The position numbers and the translations under genes were made by a program. A DNA stretch of 64,000 nt from VXNE01 sp965217825. Lineage in GTDB: Bacteria; Pseudomonadota; Gammaproteobacteria; Pseudomonadales; Azotimanducaceae. This document shows, one piece after another, positions 1 to 8,982 of this stretch; position 1 is the stretch's first letter; each line of letters opens with the position of its first letter. The stretch lies in the NCBI GenBank assembly GCA_965217825.1, contig OZ244571.1, positions 992,001 through 1,056,000 on the forward strand. The letters run 5' to 3'. Under the pieces are notes generated by a model. The model did no database searches. It was not told where the DNA came from and was given only the letters and a program-made list of their open reading frames with translations.

Positions 1-2
1 GG

Positions 3-1334
3 GAGACCTACCCCGAATATCTCGATACGCTGGACGCCCTGCCGAAGGGCATCAACTATGCCGGATACATCGGCCACTCGGCGCTTCGCACCTATGTGAT
101 GGGCGAACGCGCGTTCACCGAGCAGGCGACCGAAGACGAGCTCGCCGCCATGGCCCACAACGTGCAGGAGGCCGTGCGCGCCGGCGCGATCGGATTCTCG
201 ACCTCACGCATCCACACGCTTTTCACCGACAAGCTCGTAGCCAGCGCCATCGGCGACTGGAGCGAGGTTCGCACTATCGTCAATGCCATGAGCGAGACCG
301 GCGCCGGGGTCTTCGAGATGGCCGGCGAACAGACCTATCGGGACCCCGTGTTGAAAGACGACTACTTCGGTCGACAACTGCAGCTCGCCGTCGAGTCCGG
401 CGTGCCGTATACATGGGGGCTCATCAGCGGACCGGGCGAGCCCCAGGACTGGCGCACTTACCTCCGGCTGCTGGACGATGTGGCGGCGGCCGGCGGGAAC
501 ATGTTCGCCCAGGTGCACTCGCGCTCATTGAACCTGCTCCAGAGCTTCGAGTCGCGCACGCCGTTCGACGGCTGGGACCATTGGCGGGAAATCCGGGCGC
601 TGCCGCTCGAAGAGCAGAAGGTCAAGCTCCGGGATCCGGCCATCAGGGCCAGGCTCGTCGACATCGCCACGGACCCCGGTGACAAGGTCTTTCCCAACGC
701 CTGGGGTAGCGTCTCCAAGGCACGACCGCCGAACTGGAACAGGCTGCTCATCATGGACACCGTCGAGGGCGAACATCGTTCCTTTGCCCAGGTCGCTGCC
801 GAACGCGGCGTGAAGCCCGTCGAACTCCTGATCGACCTCGCACTCGAGCACGACCTCAAGCTCATATGGCGAAGCGCCACCGCCAACGAGAACGACGACC
901 ACGTGTTGAAGATGATGCGTCATCCGCACACCGTGGTGACGTTCTCGGATTCGGGCGCGCACGTCGGCATGATCATGGACAGTTCGCTGCAGACGCACGT
1001 CTTCAGCCACTGGGTGAGAAAGAAGCAGGAACTGACGCTGGAAGAGGCGGTTCGGATGTTGACCTACGAACCGGCGACGCGATGGGGCTTGCATGATCGT
1101 GGCCTGTTACGGATGGGGCTCGCCGCGGATCTCGTGGTCTTCGATCCGGAGACCATCGGGGGCGCCATGCCCACCGTCGAGCACGACCTCCCGGCCGGGG
1201 AGATGCGTCTGAAGCAGACCGGGCGCGGTATCGCCGCGACCATCGTCAATGGTCAGGTGCTGTTGCGCGACAACGTGCACACCGGCGCCCAGCCGGGTCG
1301 GGTGCTGCGCGGGCCGCTCGCGGGCACCGCTTGA
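3..1334 (+). CDS. D-aminoacylase-type amidohydrolase, 5'-truncated by window edge
   Basis: The frame is open from the first bases, so the start lies upstream of the window. The protein aligns nearly end to end with the C-terminal three quarters of the next gene, sharing INYAGYIGHSALRTYVMGER, DSGAH and GLAADLVVFDP. It belongs to the amidohydrolase_3 / N-acyl-D-amino-acid deacylase group, metal-dependent cytosolic TIM-barrel hydrolases acting on N-acylated D-amino acids or related cyclic amides. The N-terminal HxH metal site is outside the window. The DSGAH motif that carries a metal-binding Asp in this superfamily is near 950-965. The substrate cannot be inferred. Only 49 bp separate it from its paralogue on the same strand, so the two are probably cotranscribed. 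Confidence 0.85.
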   Translation, partial: ETYPEYLDTLDALPKGINYAGYIGHSALRTYVMGERAFTEQATEDELAAMAHNVQEAVRAGAIGFSTSRIHTLFTDKLVASAIGDWSEVRTIVNAMSETGAGVFEMAGEQTYRDPVLKDDYFGRQLQLAVESGVPYTWGLISGPGEPQDWRTYLRLLDDVAAAGGNMFAQVHSRSLNLLQSFESRTPFDGWDHWREIRALPLEEQKVKLRDPAIRARLVDIATDPGDKVFPNAWGSVSKARPPNWNRLLIMDTVEGEHRSFAQVAAERGVKPVELLIDLALEHDLKLIWRSATANENDDHVLKMMRHPHTVVTFSDSGAHVGMIMDSSLQTHVFSHWVRKKQELTLEEAVRMLTYEPATRWGLHDRGLLRMGLAADLVVFDPETIGGAMPTVEHDLPAGEMRLKQTGRGIAATIVNGQVLLRDNVHTGAQPGRVLRGPLAGTA

Positions 1335-1383
1335 GTCGAGCAAGGAACGTAAATACAAGAAACGTAAATAGAGGGGGGGAGCG

Positions 1384-3102
1384 ATGCCATACGATCTGGT
1401 TATCAAAAACGGTTCCATCATAGATGGCTCGGGCGCGCCGGCATTCCATGCGGACGTGGGAATCTCCGGTGGCAAGATTGCGCTGATTGGTCGCATTCTC
1501 GAAGACGGCGCCGAGACCATCGACGCCGAGGGCCACATCGTGGCGCCAGGCTTCATCGATGGCCACACCCACATGGACGCCCAGGTCTTCTGGGATCGCA
1601 TCGGCTCGTCTTCCTGTTACCACGGTGTCACCAGCGTGGTGATGGGCAACTGCGGGTTCACCCTTGCGCCGTGTTCCGAGGAAAAGCAAGACCTCGCGAT
1701 TCGAAACCTTGAGCGGGCCGAGGACATCGCCCGCGAGTCCATGCAGGAAGGCATCAAGTGGACCTGGGAGACTTTCCCTGACTATCTCAATGCGGTGGAG
1801 GCCGTGCCGAAGGGCATCAACTATGCCGGCTACATCGGCCACTCGGCGCTTCGCACCTACGTCATGGGCGAACGCGCGTTCACCGAGCAGGCGACCGGCG
1901 ACGAACTCGCCGCCATGGGTCGAATCGTGCAGGAGGCCGTGCGCGCGGGCGCGATCGGATTCTCGACCTCGCGCACGCATCGCCTGTTTACCGACAAACC
2001 GGTGGCGAGCGCTGTCTCCGACTGGAGCGAGGTTCGCGCGATTGTCAACGCCATGGGCGAAACCGGTGCTGGCGTGTTTGAGATTGCCGGCGACATCACC
2101 GTTGGAGATCCCGAGGGGACTCGTGACTACCACGATCGCATCAGGCAGCTCAGTATCGAGTCTGGCGTGCCCATGACGTGGGGGGTGGCCGCCGGGGACG
2201 GAGGGGAGCCGTATTGGCGTGGAAAACTGGCGCTTTTGGACGAAGTCGCCGCCGCCGGCGGACGTATGTTCGCCCAGTCGCACTCACGCACCCTGGATGT
2301 CATGTTCAGCTTCGAGGCCCGAACGCCCTTCGATACCTGGGATCACTGGCGGGAGATCCGGGCGCTGCCGCTCGAGGAGCAGAAGGCCAAACTCAGGGAT
2401 CCGGCCGTCAGGGCCAAGCTCCTTGGCATCGCTGACAATCCGGAAGGCAAGGCGTTCCGCAACTCCTTCGGCGGCCTCGACACGCGTCCGCCGGACTGGA
2501 CGCGGATACTCATCATGGACACGATGATCGATCGCGATCAGCGTCGAATGTCGGACGTCGCCGCCGAGCGTGGCGTCCACCCCGCGGAACTCTTCATCGA
2601 TCTCGCGCTCGAAACCGACCTCAAGGCGCTCTTTCGGCGCCCAGCGACGAATCTGAACCAGGATCACGTGTTGGAGATCATGAAACACCCGCATACGGTG
2701 GTGACGCTGTCGGACTCGGGCGCCCACGTCGCGCAGCTTATGGACAGCTCGCTGCAAAGCCACGTTCTCAGCCACTGGGTGCGCGCAGAGCAAGAGCTGA
2801 CGCTGGAACAAGCGGTGCGGTTGTTGACGTACGACATTTCCAGGCAGTGGGGCCTGTATGACCGCGGTCTGGTGCGAGTCGGGCTCGCCGCGGACCTTCT
2901 CGTCTTCGATCCGGACACGATCGGGCCGCGCCTGCCCACCGTCGAGCGCGATCTGCCCGGTGGCTCGATGCGCTACAAACAGACCGCCGACGGCATCGCC
3001 GCGACGGTCGTCAACGGTGAGGTGATGTTGCGCGACAACGAGCATACCGGTGCGCAGTCGGGACAGGTGTTGCGCGGCCCGCTCGCGCGAGCCAGCGGAT
3101 AA
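1384..3102 (+). CDS. N-acyl-D-amino-acid deacylase-like amidohydrolase
   Basis: Complete 572-residue amidohydrolase. HTH at residues 61-63 (in GFIDGHTHMDAQVFWD) is the typical HxH metal-ligand pair after the first beta strand. DSGAH in the C-terminal half supplies the catalytic/metal Asp. The C-terminal GLAADLLVFDPDTIG is the second-lobe signature of the D-aminoacylase/dihydroorotase-like superfamily. The ATG at 1384 follows a purine-rich ribosome-binding site (GAGGGGGGAG). Just upstream AACGTAAATA occurs twice, 15 bp apart (1346-1355 and 1361-1370). It is a tandem duplicate of the preceding gene. Expected role: hydrolysis of N-acyl-D-amino acids or similar amides. Family is secure, substrate unknown. 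Confidence 0.9.
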   Translation: MPYDLVIKNGSIIDGSGAPAFHADVGISGGKIALIGRILEDGAETIDAEGHIVAPGFIDGHTHMDAQVFWDRIGSSSCYHGVTSVVMGNCGFTLAPCSEEKQDLAIRNLERAEDIARESMQEGIKWTWETFPDYLNAVEAVPKGINYAGYIGHSALRTYVMGERAFTEQATGDELAAMGRIVQEAVRAGAIGFSTSRTHRLFTDKPVASAVSDWSEVRAIVNAMGETGAGVFEIAGDITVGDPEGTRDYHDRIRQLSIESGVPMTWGVAAGDGGEPYWRGKLALLDEVAAAGGRMFAQSHSRTLDVMFSFEARTPFDTWDHWREIRALPLEEQKAKLRDPAVRAKLLGIADNPEGKAFRNSFGGLDTRPPDWTRILIMDTMIDRDQRRMSDVAAERGVHPAELFIDLALETDLKALFRRPATNLNQDHVLEIMKHPHTVVTLSDSGAHVAQLMDSSLQSHVLSHWVRAEQELTLEQAVRLLTYDISRQWGLYDRGLVRVGLAADLLVFDPDTIGPRLPTVERDLPGGSMRYKQTADGIAATVVNGEVMLRDNEHTGAQSGQVLRGPLARASG

Positions 3103-3240
3103 GCGCGGCGACCTTTGGGTGGTGTAAACCCGAAGAGCAACCCTATGAAAAGCTCGGGCGAGGTTCCTCAGGGGCCAGGCTCTGAGAGTTGCGCTTGTCC
3201 TGTATCTTGCAGATCAGGCAGTTTGCCGAGAGGTTAGGTC

Positions 3241-3660
3241 ATGACGCGACAACGTTGCGAAGAGGTGATGCGCTGCTATCTCACCGAGGTGGTGGCCCAG
3301 GGCAAGCTCGAGCTGATCGACGGGTTCGCCGCTGAGGACATGGTGGATCATTCGCAAACGATTCGTGGACCGGCCGCCCTGAAGAAGCACGTATCCGGGT
3401 TTCGCGCGCGACTCGACGACTTCGAGATTCATGTCGAGCGCATCATCGCCTCGGACGACGAGGTCGTCGGCGTATGGCGGTTGCGCACGACACATTCCAT
3501 GGAATTGTTCGGCATGCCGCCCACGGGGAAACCGTTTGACGTCAGGAACGTGAGCATGTTCCGCCTGAAAGACGGCATGCTCGTGGATTACGAAGTCGTT
3601 GCGGATAGCCTCGCCGTGGTCAGGCAGCTTGGTGCCGAGATACGGCTGCCCGCCACGTAA
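3241..3660 (+). CDS. SnoaL-like (NTF2-fold) ester cyclase family protein
   Basis: 139 residues, the usual length for stand-alone SnoaL-like proteins. It has the pattern of this family: an N-terminal helix, FAAEDMVDHSQTIRGPAALK, then alternating strands ending in MFRLKDGMLVDYEVVAD. These proteins form an alpha+beta cone pocket. Some are polyketide cyclases, but most in this group have no known substrate. The ATG at 3241 follows GAGAGGTTAGGTC, a plausible ribosome-binding site. A small imperfect hairpin (about 3200-3220) lies just upstream. It is codirectional with the amidohydrolases but 138 bp away, so cotranscription is uncertain. Confidence 0.75.
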   Translation: MTRQRCEEVMRCYLTEVVAQGKLELIDGFAAEDMVDHSQTIRGPAALKKHVSGFRARLDDFEIHVERIIASDDEVVGVWRLRTTHSMELFGMPPTGKPFDVRNVSMFRLKDGMLVDYEVVADSLAVVRQLGAEIRLPAT

Positions 3661-3688
3661 TTTCCATTAGTGCCCACTCGCGACGCGT

Positions 3689-4555
3689 TCACCCCGGATA
3701 GAACGCGTCGCGCCCTTCAACATAATTGAAGAATGTCTGCGCGGAATTTCGGTTCACGAGATTTCGCTTGAACATCGGGTGCTTGAGGCTGCGCACTTCG
3801 TGCTCAAGCTCGGCAAGCGTCTCGCCGCTGTCCGGATCCACGATCGCCTGGAATCGATACTGGTGCTGATCCGATTCCTCGGTCAACAGGTCGTTCTTGG
3901 CGAGAAACGCATGTGGCGCGGAGAAGTTGTGGATGTGGATGGCAATGTGGTGCCCGTCGTATTCCGGGATCGCGCCTTCTGTCTCCTGGTAGATGAGCTG
4001 CTGACCGAAGCCCATCGAGATCTCGGCGCGCTTGCCTTCATTGTCGTCCGTGACCGTCGCCGGCGCGTCCAGGATGCGCTCGTAGAACCTCGCGATTCCT
4101 TCGGCGGTGCCTGGGACAACCAGCATCTCGGCGTATGGGATGCCGAGATAGCAGCCCGGGAAGCTGTCGGGACCGAACACGCGGATGTCATTGCCCCAGG
4201 GACAGGTCACCTGGACGAAACCGTTCGCTTCCCGCCAGGCGAACTCGGTATCGGCCAGAGGCTTCCGGACACGTTCGAGGCGATTTTTCAGGTCGTCCAG
4301 ACTCGGCACCACCACGCCGATGTGGCCGCGCCACCTCTGAGCCGTGTTCTGCAACAGATGGAACTGTTGCTCGCCGGCGTTCACCCACATGATGGGCCCG
4401 CCGAAATCGACATAGGGATCACGCGTCAAGCCGATGCCCGACACGTAGAAGATAGTCGCAAGGTACAGGTCCGGGACGCACAGGTTGATGTGCTGCAAGA
4501 TGAGCACGTTGCCGATGTTCTCTTCGCTTCTGTCGAATTGTATTGCTTCACTCAT
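3689..4555 (-). CDS. Two-domain VOC (glyoxalase/dioxygenase superfamily) protein
   Basis: 288 residues with two vicinal-oxygen-chelate modules: one beginning LQHINLCVPDLYLATIFYVS (about residues 20-130), the second beginning YAEMLVVPGTAEGIARFYER (about 145-260). HHIAIHIHNF is near residue 205. The family contains metal-dependent lyases, isomerases and extradiol dioxygenases and also non-catalytic relatives. The sequence does not decide among these. It is transcribed convergently with the SnoaL-like gene, and the start at 4555 has GAGGAGAGATC just upstream on the minus strand. The nearby IS may have separated it from former upstream partners. Confidence 0.75.
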   Translation of the reverse strand: MSEAIQFDRSEENIGNVLILQHINLCVPDLYLATIFYVSGIGLTRDPYVDFGGPIMWVNAGEQQFHLLQNTAQRWRGHIGVVVPSLDDLKNRLERVRKPLADTEFAWREANGFVQVTCPWGNDIRVFGPDSFPGCYLGIPYAEMLVVPGTAEGIARFYERILDAPATVTDDNEGKRAEISMGFGQQLIYQETEGAIPEYDGHHIAIHIHNFSAPHAFLAKNDLLTEESDQHQYRFQAIVDPDSGETLAELEHEVRSLKHPMFKRNLVNRNSAQTFFNYVEGRDAFYPG

Positions 4556-4810
4556 GATCTCTCCTCCTCGCGCTCACGGATATGCGGCTCTCGTCCGGTA
4601 ATATTACTCAATCGGCTCGTAGCCCACAGCGTCAGCGAACGGGGCCTCAGTCTAATCCAATACCGAAATGAGCCTGAACGGAGAGCTTGACTGAACTGTA
4701 GGCGGCATCGGAATCGGTATTGAACGAGACGCCATCTTGGCCTGTCGGCGTGTTGCGTACAAGAGCGGTCCATCGCTTTCTTTGAGCAACAAAATCTTGT
4801 TGTCGGTCCT

Positions 4811-4937
4811 GTGGAGTTGTGGGCGAGAGGCGCGCGAGTGTGGTCAGGCGGTGGGCAACGCGCTAGCGTTGTCCACGGGCTGTCCACACGGCCCGCAGGG
4901 CGTGCGCCGGTCCGCAGGACTCGTCCACAACTCCACA
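4811..4937. repeat. Inverted repeat, 13-bp arms, in IS left flank
   Basis: TGTGGAGTTGTGG at 4811-4823 is matched by its exact reverse complement CCACAACTCCACA at 4925-4937. Between them are more GTCCAC/GTGGNC-type short repeats. It lies just downstream of the transposase stop and may be a subterminal transposase-binding region or a transcription stop. No U-tract is present. Confidence 0.7.
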
Positions 4938-4951
4938 GGACTCCGAGTGTC

Positions 4952-6211
4952 TCAGGCGGCGGGGTTCTCTCGATCGATCGACCGGAAAAGATCGTTCCGG
5001 GCCTGGTTCAGCGCCGCGGCGGCCGCCAGGTCGCTGACCGCGTGGGCGGCGACATCGAGTTGCTCGAAGGTGATGCCCCGGGCCAGGTATTGCTCGGCGT
5101 CGGTGAGCGACTTCAGCTTCTCGTAGGGGGTCATCACGTCGGCATCGCGATAGCGCTTGTGCACCCGGCCCTTACCGTCGGTCTCCTCGGTGGGGAACAG
5201 GCAGGGCCGGTGGTAGTTCAGAAACGGCGACAGGGCGTCCCGGTTGAAGGCGTTGACCGGCTCGGCGAAGTGCGCCGGGATGTGGGCGTGGCCGAGCCAC
5301 TTGCGGATCACCGCGGCGTTCTTGCCCTCCACCAGGGCGTTGTCGTTGGACTGCCGGGCGCGGGACTTGGTGAACTCCCCGACATGCAGCTTGTTCAACA
5401 GTTCGGCAACCCGGTGGTTGATGTACTCGGAGCCGTTGTCGGCATGGAAGCCCTTGACGTCAAAGGGAAACGCCTCGATCAGCGCTTCGAGCACCGGAAT
5501 CAGGAAGGCTTCGGAGATGGCTGGCACGGTGCCCACCTGCTGGTACTGGGTGACCTCGTCCACCACGTTGATGTGGTAGACGCCCTTGACCCCGTCCAGG
5601 TCGCCCTGATGGACCGTGTCCACCCGCAAAAATCCCGGCTGTCCCCGCGGCTGCGGTCGGCGCCGTATCCCAATCGCCACCGGCGTCGGCCGGGTGCGAT
5701 GCCAGATCCGGCGCACGTTGCGGTAGGTGCGGGACTGGCGCAGGTTGTACAGATGTCCGTTGGACAACCCCGCCAAGCGCTCGAATCGGAGATCGCCGAA
5801 CACCGTCCAGGCCCGGCGCAGCACCGCGCGGGTGGCGGATCCGGACATCTGGCCCAGCTCCGCGTCCACCCGCGCCAAAAGCCGGATGTCCGAGGACGTG
5901 TAGCGCCGCTCGAACGGCCGCGCCGGCACTCGGCCGCGCCGATCCTCGATGCGCCCGGTCCGGCGATGCTGGCCGATCAGTCGCGTCAACTGGGCCCGCG
6001 ACAACCCGGTCACCTTCGCCAGATACCGCTTCACCAGCCCCTTGTCCGCCTTGCCCAGGCGGTGATAGTCCAACCTCACCAGCGTGCGGCGAACCAAGGT
6101 GTGGACGCCCTTGCGGGCGCCCCCGGCAAAGTCCACCGCCTCGCTGCCCTCCACAAAGGCGCGAACCTGCTCCAGGGTCCGAACCCGTTGCGTCTGTAGC
6201 GTCACGATCAT
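4952..6211 (-). CDS. IS transposase, DDE integrase-core (IS481-like)
   Basis: 419 residues. An N-terminal helix-turn-helix segment (GLSRAQLTRLIGQHRRTG) is followed by an rve-type catalytic core. The three acidic residues can be placed: Asp in FLRVDTVHQGD, Asp in KGFHADNGSEY, and Glu in NALVEGKNAAVIRKW. The protein is longer than classic IS481 transposases because of its N- and C-terminal extensions, so I leave the IS family open. The frame is intact, so the element could be active. Confidence 0.85.
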   Translation of the reverse strand: MIVTLQTQRVRTLEQVRAFVEGSEAVDFAGGARKGVHTLVRRTLVRLDYHRLGKADKGLVKRYLAKVTGLSRAQLTRLIGQHRRTGRIEDRRGRVPARPFERRYTSSDIRLLARVDAELGQMSGSATRAVLRRAWTVFGDLRFERLAGLSNGHLYNLRQSRTYRNVRRIWHRTRPTPVAIGIRRRPQPRGQPGFLRVDTVHQGDLDGVKGVYHINVVDEVTQYQQVGTVPAISEAFLIPVLEALIEAFPFDVKGFHADNGSEYINHRVAELLNKLHVGEFTKSRARQSNDNALVEGKNAAVIRKWLGHAHIPAHFAEPVNAFNRDALSPFLNYHRPCLFPTEETDGKGRVHKRYRDADVMTPYEKLKSLTDAEQYLARGITFEQLDVAAHAVSDLAAAAALNQARNDLFRSIDRENPAA

Positions 6212-6238
6212 CCTCCGATGATCCCTGACGCCGCGCTA

Positions 6239-6293
6239 CAGGCTCATGTGTCGTTGGATTTACGCCCCCCGTTCAGGCTCATGTCACGTTGGA
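6239..6293. repeat. Direct repeat pair, 20 bp, at IS right flank
   Basis: CAGGCTCATGTGTCGTTGGA at 6239-6258 recurs at 6274-6293 with two mismatches, a 35-bp spacing. It directly abuts the proposed right end of the IS and could mark an older insertion or part of the element's own terminus. Confidence 0.6.
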
Positions 6294-6354
6294 CAAGGCT
6301 GCCTCGTGCGGTGGCTCTGCGAAACGGGTATTCTGCCCGACCGGGAGGTGATGT

Positions 6355-6738
6355 ATGAGCAAAATCGCTATCACGAACGTCGACGAGGCGCCGTGGCTGG
6401 CCAAGAGGGTCAAAAATGGGCACACGACGGGAGCGCAGATCGTGGGGGAGGTCGCGAAAGACGGAATATGTGTGTTCATCATGAATTTCGCACCGGGTTT
6501 CGAGACCGAGCTCCATAGCCATTCCGAGGATGAGGTGATGTACGTTGTCGAGGGGGAGCTCCGCATGGGGGAAAAGGTGATGGGCCCCGAGAGTATCCTG
6601 CTCATCCGCAAGGACTCGCAGTACAAGTTTTCCGTCGGGGATGAGGGGGTCCGTTTCCTGAACATCCGCCCCGGGTCGACCAAATACCAGCCCGTCATCA
6701 AGGCCGAGATGGCGTCCGAGAAGCAGGCGGAGTCCTAG
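6355..6738 (+). CDS. Single-domain cupin protein
   Basis: 127 residues with a conserved cupin barrel. Motif 1 is ELHSHSEDEVMYVVEGEL (metal-ligand His, His and Glu), followed by the glycine turn GELRMG, and motif 2 is in the second half. Small cupins bind a metal and act as dioxygenases, isomerases or sensors. No substrate can be assigned. The ATG at 6355 is preceded by GGGAGGTG, a strong ribosome-binding site. The stop codon (6736-6738) is immediately followed by the first unit of the 108-bp tandem repeat. Confidence 0.8.
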   Translation: MSKIAITNVDEAPWLAKRVKNGHTTGAQIVGEVAKDGICVFIMNFAPGFETELHSHSEDEVMYVVEGELRMGEKVMGPESILLIRKDSQYKFSVGDEGVRFLNIRPGSTKYQPVIKAEMASEKQAES

Positions 6739-7088
6739 CCACAAAACCCGTCGCCCTGTCGGGCGCCATGTTTTGCCCCCGCCCAAGCCCACCTATCATT
6801 CTGTCGATCTTGCCGCTAGTGCGGCAAGTCCGACAGCCTGATAGCGCCACAAAACCCGTCGCCCTGTCGGGCGCCATGTTTTGCCCCCGCCCAAGCCCAC
6901 CTATCATTCTGTCGATCTTGCCGCTAGTGCGGCAAGTCCGACAGCCTGATAGCGCCACAAAACCCGTCGCCCTGTCGGGCGCCATGTTTTGCCCCCGCCC
7001 AAGCCCGCCTATCATTCTGTCGATCTTGCCGCTAGTGCGGCAAGTCCGACAGCCTGATAGCGCCACAAAACCCGTCGCCCTGTCGGGC
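6739..7088. repeat. 108-bp tandem repeat, three full copies plus a partial fourth, with internal hairpin
   Basis: Units start at 6739, 6847 and 6955, with a 26-bp partial copy at 7063. Each unit begins CCACAAAACCCGTCGCCCTG and contains a 36-bp interrupted palindrome (6801-6836, 6909-6944, 7017-7052). Its outer arms are CTGTCG/CGACAG, its inner arms CTTGCCGC/GCGGCAAG, with a TAGT loop. Units are almost identical (single-base differences such as CCCACC/CCCGCC). Because 108 is a multiple of three, the array has no stop in the frame of the next gene and makes a spurious N-terminal extension. Related single copies lie at 10457-10587 and 20331-20366. Confidence 0.95.
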
Positions 7089-7103
7089 TCCGTGAATCGC
7101 GTC

Positions 7104-8927
7104 ATGCGGCTGCTTGCCGTGATCCTGGCGCTCGGCGCGATGCTCGCCGTCGCGAGTCCCGAGTACAAGCACGGCGTGTCGTTTTTCGGCGAGTTCAAAT
7201 ACCCGCCAGGTTTCGAGCACTTCGACTACGTCAACCCCGATGCGCCCAAGGGCGGGACCCTTGTGCTCTCGACCAATATCAACTGGAACTCCTTCACGCC
7301 GTATCTCGACAGGGGTATCGAGACCCCGGGGGTCAGCGTCATCAGCCACCCGATCCTGTACAACGGCCTGTTCGCGATGGCGCCCGACGAGCTCGGCACG
7401 TTCTACGCCGATCTGGCCGAGGCGGTAATGGTTTCTGACGACTTCACTCGCGTGCGCGTCCGGATGCGACCCGAGGCGCGCTGGCACGACGGCGAGCCGG
7501 TGACGGCGCGAGATGTCGCGTTCACCTTCGATTATATCTGCAACGACTCGAGCCCCAACATACGGTCGGCCTTCGCCATGGTCGCGTCGACCGAGATACA
7601 CAACGATTTGGAGCTGACGTTTCACCTTCGCAACACCACCGGGCTCAATGCCAATGCGGTGATCAGCCTCGGCAAGCTGGCCATCCTGCCGGAGCATTAC
7701 TGGCGCGAGCGAGATATCACGAGGACGACGCTCACGCCACCGCTCGGCAGCGGTCCGTATCGGGTGGCTGCGGCGGAGCAGGGGCGTTATCTCCTGTTCG
7801 AGCGGGTACCCGACTTCTGGGGCCGGGACCTCGGCGTGCATCGCGGTCGCCACAACTTCGACCATATCCGCTATGACTTCTATCGCGACGCGACGATTAC
7901 GCGGGAAGCGCTTCGCAAGGGCCTGATCGACTTCCGGCAGGAAACGGACCCGCGGCACTGGCACGACGGGTACAACATTCCGGCGCGTGACAAGGGTTGG
8001 ATTGTGATGCGCCGGCATAAGTTCGGTACGTACGTCGGACTGCGGGGCCTGGCCATCAACGCCCGCCGACCGAACCTGCAAGACGTGCGCGTGAGAGAAG
8101 CGCTGACCCTCGCGTTCGACTACGACTGGTATGAGCGCAATATCACGCGGGGTTATTACAGCCGCCCCAGGAGCTACTTTTCTCACACGAGCTTTGCTGC
8201 CGTCGGGCTTCCCGATGCCGCCGAGCGCGCCCTGCTGGCGCCTTTTCGTGATCGGCTGCCGAAACGCCTGTTCACGCACCCGTTCGAGCTGCCGCGCGCA
8301 GAGGGCGTGGGGCGCAACCGCGCCGCGTTGTTGCGCGCGCGGGAGCTGTTGCGGGAATCGGGCTGGACGGTGCGCGGCGGCGTGCTCACCAATGACGCTG
8401 GCGAGCCGTTCTCGCTGTCGTTCATCGTCCGTAACGCAAACGAGCTGCGCTCGATCACCCAATTCGTCGATCAGCTCAAGCGCCTCGGATTCAAACCACG
8501 GGTGCGTATGGTCGAGACGTCGCAATACATCAGGCTCATGGAAGACTTCGATTTCGATATCTCCGAGCATGGCTACTGGACCGCACAACCGGCGGGAGTC
8601 GAGGTGGTCTCCTACTGGCATTCCAGCAATGCGCTGCTGCCGCACGTGAGGAACCGGTCCGGGATTCAGAACGAGGCTGTCGATGAGATGTTGATGCGCG
8701 TGATGAACGCGCGTTCGAGAGCGGAACTGACCGCCGCGCAGAGGGCGCTCGACCGTGTCCTGCTGTGGAACTTCTATATGATTCCGCTGGTCGCCGCCGA
8801 AGGCCCGCGCGTGGTGTACTGGGACAAGTTCGGCCGTCCGCCGAACGACTCCGAGTACCGCACCAACTTTCCGGACGCCTGGTGGTACGACGAAACGAAA
8901 GCGGCACGGATTACCGTCGCGAACTAA
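7104..8927 (+). CDS. YejA-like periplasmic oligopeptide-binding protein (SBP family 5)
   Basis: 607 residues from the ATG at 7104, with a Sec signal peptide (MRLLAVILALGAMLAVA, then SPEYKHG). The mature N-terminus, HGVSFFGEFKYPPGFEHFDY then VNPDAPKGGTLVLS, is characteristic of the YejA/microcin C-uptake branch of family-5 solute-binding proteins. RPEARWHDGEPVTARDVAFT is the family signature. The role is to capture peptides or peptide-like compounds in the periplasm for an ABC importer. No permease or ATPase genes are adjacent, so it is an orphan here. A GTG at 7092 is an alternative start. The open frame continues back to 6768 only because it reads through the tandem repeat. Confidence 0.85.
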   Translation: MRLLAVILALGAMLAVASPEYKHGVSFFGEFKYPPGFEHFDYVNPDAPKGGTLVLSTNINWNSFTPYLDRGIETPGVSVISHPILYNGLFAMAPDELGTFYADLAEAVMVSDDFTRVRVRMRPEARWHDGEPVTARDVAFTFDYICNDSSPNIRSAFAMVASTEIHNDLELTFHLRNTTGLNANAVISLGKLAILPEHYWRERDITRTTLTPPLGSGPYRVAAAEQGRYLLFERVPDFWGRDLGVHRGRHNFDHIRYDFYRDATITREALRKGLIDFRQETDPRHWHDGYNIPARDKGWIVMRRHKFGTYVGLRGLAINARRPNLQDVRVREALTLAFDYDWYERNITRGYYSRPRSYFSHTSFAAVGLPDAAERALLAPFRDRLPKRLFTHPFELPRAEGVGRNRAALLRARELLRESGWTVRGGVLTNDAGEPFSLSFIVRNANELRSITQFVDQLKRLGFKPRVRMVETSQYIRLMEDFDFDISEHGYWTAQPAGVEVVSYWHSSNALLPHVRNRSGIQNEAVDEMLMRVMNARSRAELTAAQRALDRVLLWNFYMIPLVAAEGPRVVYWDKFGRPPNDSEYRTNFPDAWWYDETKAARITVAN

Positions 8928-8982
8928 CTTGATTCAGTTCGTTAGCGCCACCGCTCGCGGCAGAGGCGCCGACCCGCCACGG

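Larger units (their letters stand above)
4697..6240 (-). mobile_element. Insertion sequence with one DDE transposase, approximate ends
   Basis: The ends are proposed from imperfect terminal inverted repeats. The left end reads TGTAGGCGGCATCGG from 4697; the right end, read inward on the minus strand from 6240, is TGTAGCGCGGCGTCAGG. TGTA/TACA termini fit IS481-like and related elements. I see no convincing target-site duplication, so the ends are tentative. The element holds a single transposase gene and a 250-bp non-coding left flank with a strong inverted repeat. Confidence 0.5.

Noticed and set aside
3103..3240. Riboswitch upstream of the SnoaL-like gene
   Set aside because: A weak hairpin and purine-rich patches were seen, but no consensus of a known riboswitch could be matched.
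4811..6199. Plus-strand open frame across the IS
   Set aside because: Opposite strand of the transposase gene, which carries the DDE motifs.
6768..7103. N-terminal extension of the YejA-like protein encoded by the tandem repeat
   Set aside because: The residues are translations of non-coding 108-bp repeats, and a normal signal peptide starts at 7104.
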